Below, piece after piece: positions 63,133 through 64,000 of a stretch of 64,000 nt of DNA. The notes beneath the pieces are model-generated. The model searched no databases. It was not told where the DNA came from and was given only the letters and a program-made list of their open reading frames with translations. Position 1 is the stretch's first letter. Every line of letters starts with the position of its first letter. A program made the translations under genes and the position numbers. Origin of the DNA: G965204755 sp965243415 (GTDB lineage Bacteria > Acidobacteriota > Vicinamibacteria > Marinacidobacterales > Marinacidobacteraceae); contig OZ251549.1 in the NCBI GenBank assembly GCA_965243415.1, positions 4,340,001-4,404,000 of the forward strand, read 5' to 3'.

Positions 63133-64000
63133 TCAGAACGAGGACGGGTAGCGGAACGGGAGGAGGGTCGTGGGGCGGGTGGTCTCGAAGTGGATGATCG
63201 CGTCGAATCCCTCACGGATCTCGACCTCGATCCAGTACCACTCGGGAAACTCGTCGCTGTAGCAGGCGCCGCTCCCCCGGGTTCGGCGGGGCTCGAACAG
63301 CCAGGCGCTCCCGGGCTCGTTCCGCAGGCCGCGGAGGTCGAGGATGAATTCCGGGGCGGACGCTCCGGCCAGGTACGCCTCGTAGGAATCCGGGACCGGG
63401 TCGTCCAGGTTGAATTCGCGGACGGGGCCGACGCAGCCGCCCTCCTCCCGCGCGAGCAGGGCGCTGTGCTGCCCGTATTCGTGCGTGAAGGCGAAGGTCA
63501 CCATCCCGTCCCCGAAGACCTCCCGCTGGTACTCGCCCTGGAAACCGGGGAAGGTGGAGACATGGATGTTGTGGGCCCAGAGGACCATGCGCCCGGCGGG
63601 GCCCATGCGCTCCGCGAGCCAGATGGTGTTCTCCGCCATGGACTCGTCGCGCAACTGTTCCCCCGTCGCCCGCAGGTGGTATTGGAAGGCGACGCGAAGG
63701 GCGCGCAGGGCGATAGCGAACGCCTCCTCGCCGGCGGCGGCCTCGTATTCGGTACGCCGGGACACGAGGAATTCCCGGACCTCCTCCATCGAGGCGCCGC
63801 ACTCCGCCCGGTAGGCGTCCGTCCGGGCCTCGTAGCCCGGGTGCGGCCGGCGGCCTCGGTGGTCGTTGGCGAAACGGGTGAGGCAGTCGAGTTTCCCGGT
63901 GAGTTGCGGCTCGCCGGCCGGGTCCACCGACCGGAGGTGCTCGCCGACGAGGTGCAGCGCCATCCCCGGAAACTGCATGTCCACACCGTGGAAGCCGAGG
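63133..64000 (-). CDS. Erythromycin esterase family protein (N-terminus beyond window)
   Basis: The C-terminal 288 residues of a protein of the erythromycin esterase/succinoglycan biosynthesis-associated (EreA-like) family; the frame is open to base 64000 (LGFHGVDMQFPG). Family motifs include AENTIWLAERMGPAGRMVLW, AHNIHVSTFPGF with the conserved His, FAFTHEYGQHSAL, and the C-terminal FDAIIHFETTRPTTL. Members hydrolyse macrolide lactones or other esters, but most chromosomal ones have unknown substrates. It is convergent with the ATPase array. Confidence 0.84.
   Translation of the reverse strand, partial: LGFHGVDMQFPGMALHLVGEHLRSVDPAGEPQLTGKLDCLTRFANDHRGRRPHPGYEARTDAYRAECGASMEEVREFLVSRRTEYEAAAGEEAFAIALRALRVAFQYHLRATGEQLRDESMAENTIWLAERMGPAGRMVLWAHNIHVSTFPGFQGEYQREVFGDGMVTFAFTHEYGQHSALLAREEGGCVGPVREFNLDDPVPDSYEAYLAGASAPEFILDLRGLRNEPGSAWLFEPRRTRGSGACYSDEFPEWYWIEVEIREGFDAIIHFETTRPTTLLPFRYPSSF

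Overview
The window is a very GC-rich (about 69% by eye) bacterial chromosome segment. Several gene types point to an Acidobacteriota-like, probably marine or host-associated, Gram-negative bacterium: an Oar-type TonB receptor with an N-terminal carboxypeptidase-regulatory domain, a CRTAC1/UnbV repeat protein beside a TPR protein, secreted M20, M24 and M14 peptidases, a TRAP transporter and a Yip1-family protein. This placement is inferred from gene content; no rRNA or marker phylogeny is available here.

Layout. 1-12 kb: rnr (cut by the window edge), tRNA-Leu(CAG), a secreted M20 amidohydrolase, an AAA ATPase overlapping a PIN-like gene, a YugP-type metallopeptidase, a carbamoylase-type hydrolase, a Yip1 protein and a MacA/MacB-like pair without an ATPase gene. 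12-16.3 kb: a large fusion of a RecB-like nuclease and a superfamily 1 helicase, then a DinB/YfiT protein. 16.4-25.7 kb: seven tightly packed minus-strand genes, in transcription order AAA ATPase, DUF3696-type ATPase, PIN nuclease, HerA, Mre11/SbcD, Rad50/SbcC, NurA. This joins an ATPase-ATPase-PIN module to an archaeal-style DNA end-resection cassette. 25.8-31.7 kb: TRAP transporter, a frameshifted Gfo/Idh/MocA oxidoreductase and a lipoprotein-type M24 peptidase.

31.8-40.2 kb: a restriction-modification-like locus with a PLD-SNF2 helicase, an adenine methyltransferase/specificity gene and a Fic protein. The methyltransferase gene carries two long simple-sequence tracts, G21 and (GA)20. Directly after the (GA)20 tract lie three homologous target-recognition segments, each in a different reading frame, and the last is fused to a C-terminal domain plus an S24/LexA-like peptidase domain. 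It looks like a three-way phase-variable switch and is the most striking feature of the window.

40.3-55.3 kb: cupin, secreted FAH-family and M14 proteins, VOC protein, heme O synthase (ctaB), a membrane HIRAN-XRE protein with a variable repeat linker, CRTAC1 and TPR proteins, a small lipoprotein, an AAA ATPase and the TonB receptor. 55.7-63.0 kb: six tandem paralogues of that AAA ATPase, each about 371 aa with its own near-identical leaderless-type promoter, and mosaic sequences that suggest gene conversion. The window ends inside an erythromycin-esterase-family gene.

Two genome-wide habits are visible: -10 boxes (TANNNT) placed 6-7 bases before ATG, implying leaderless mRNAs, and strong depletion of the tetramer ACGT.
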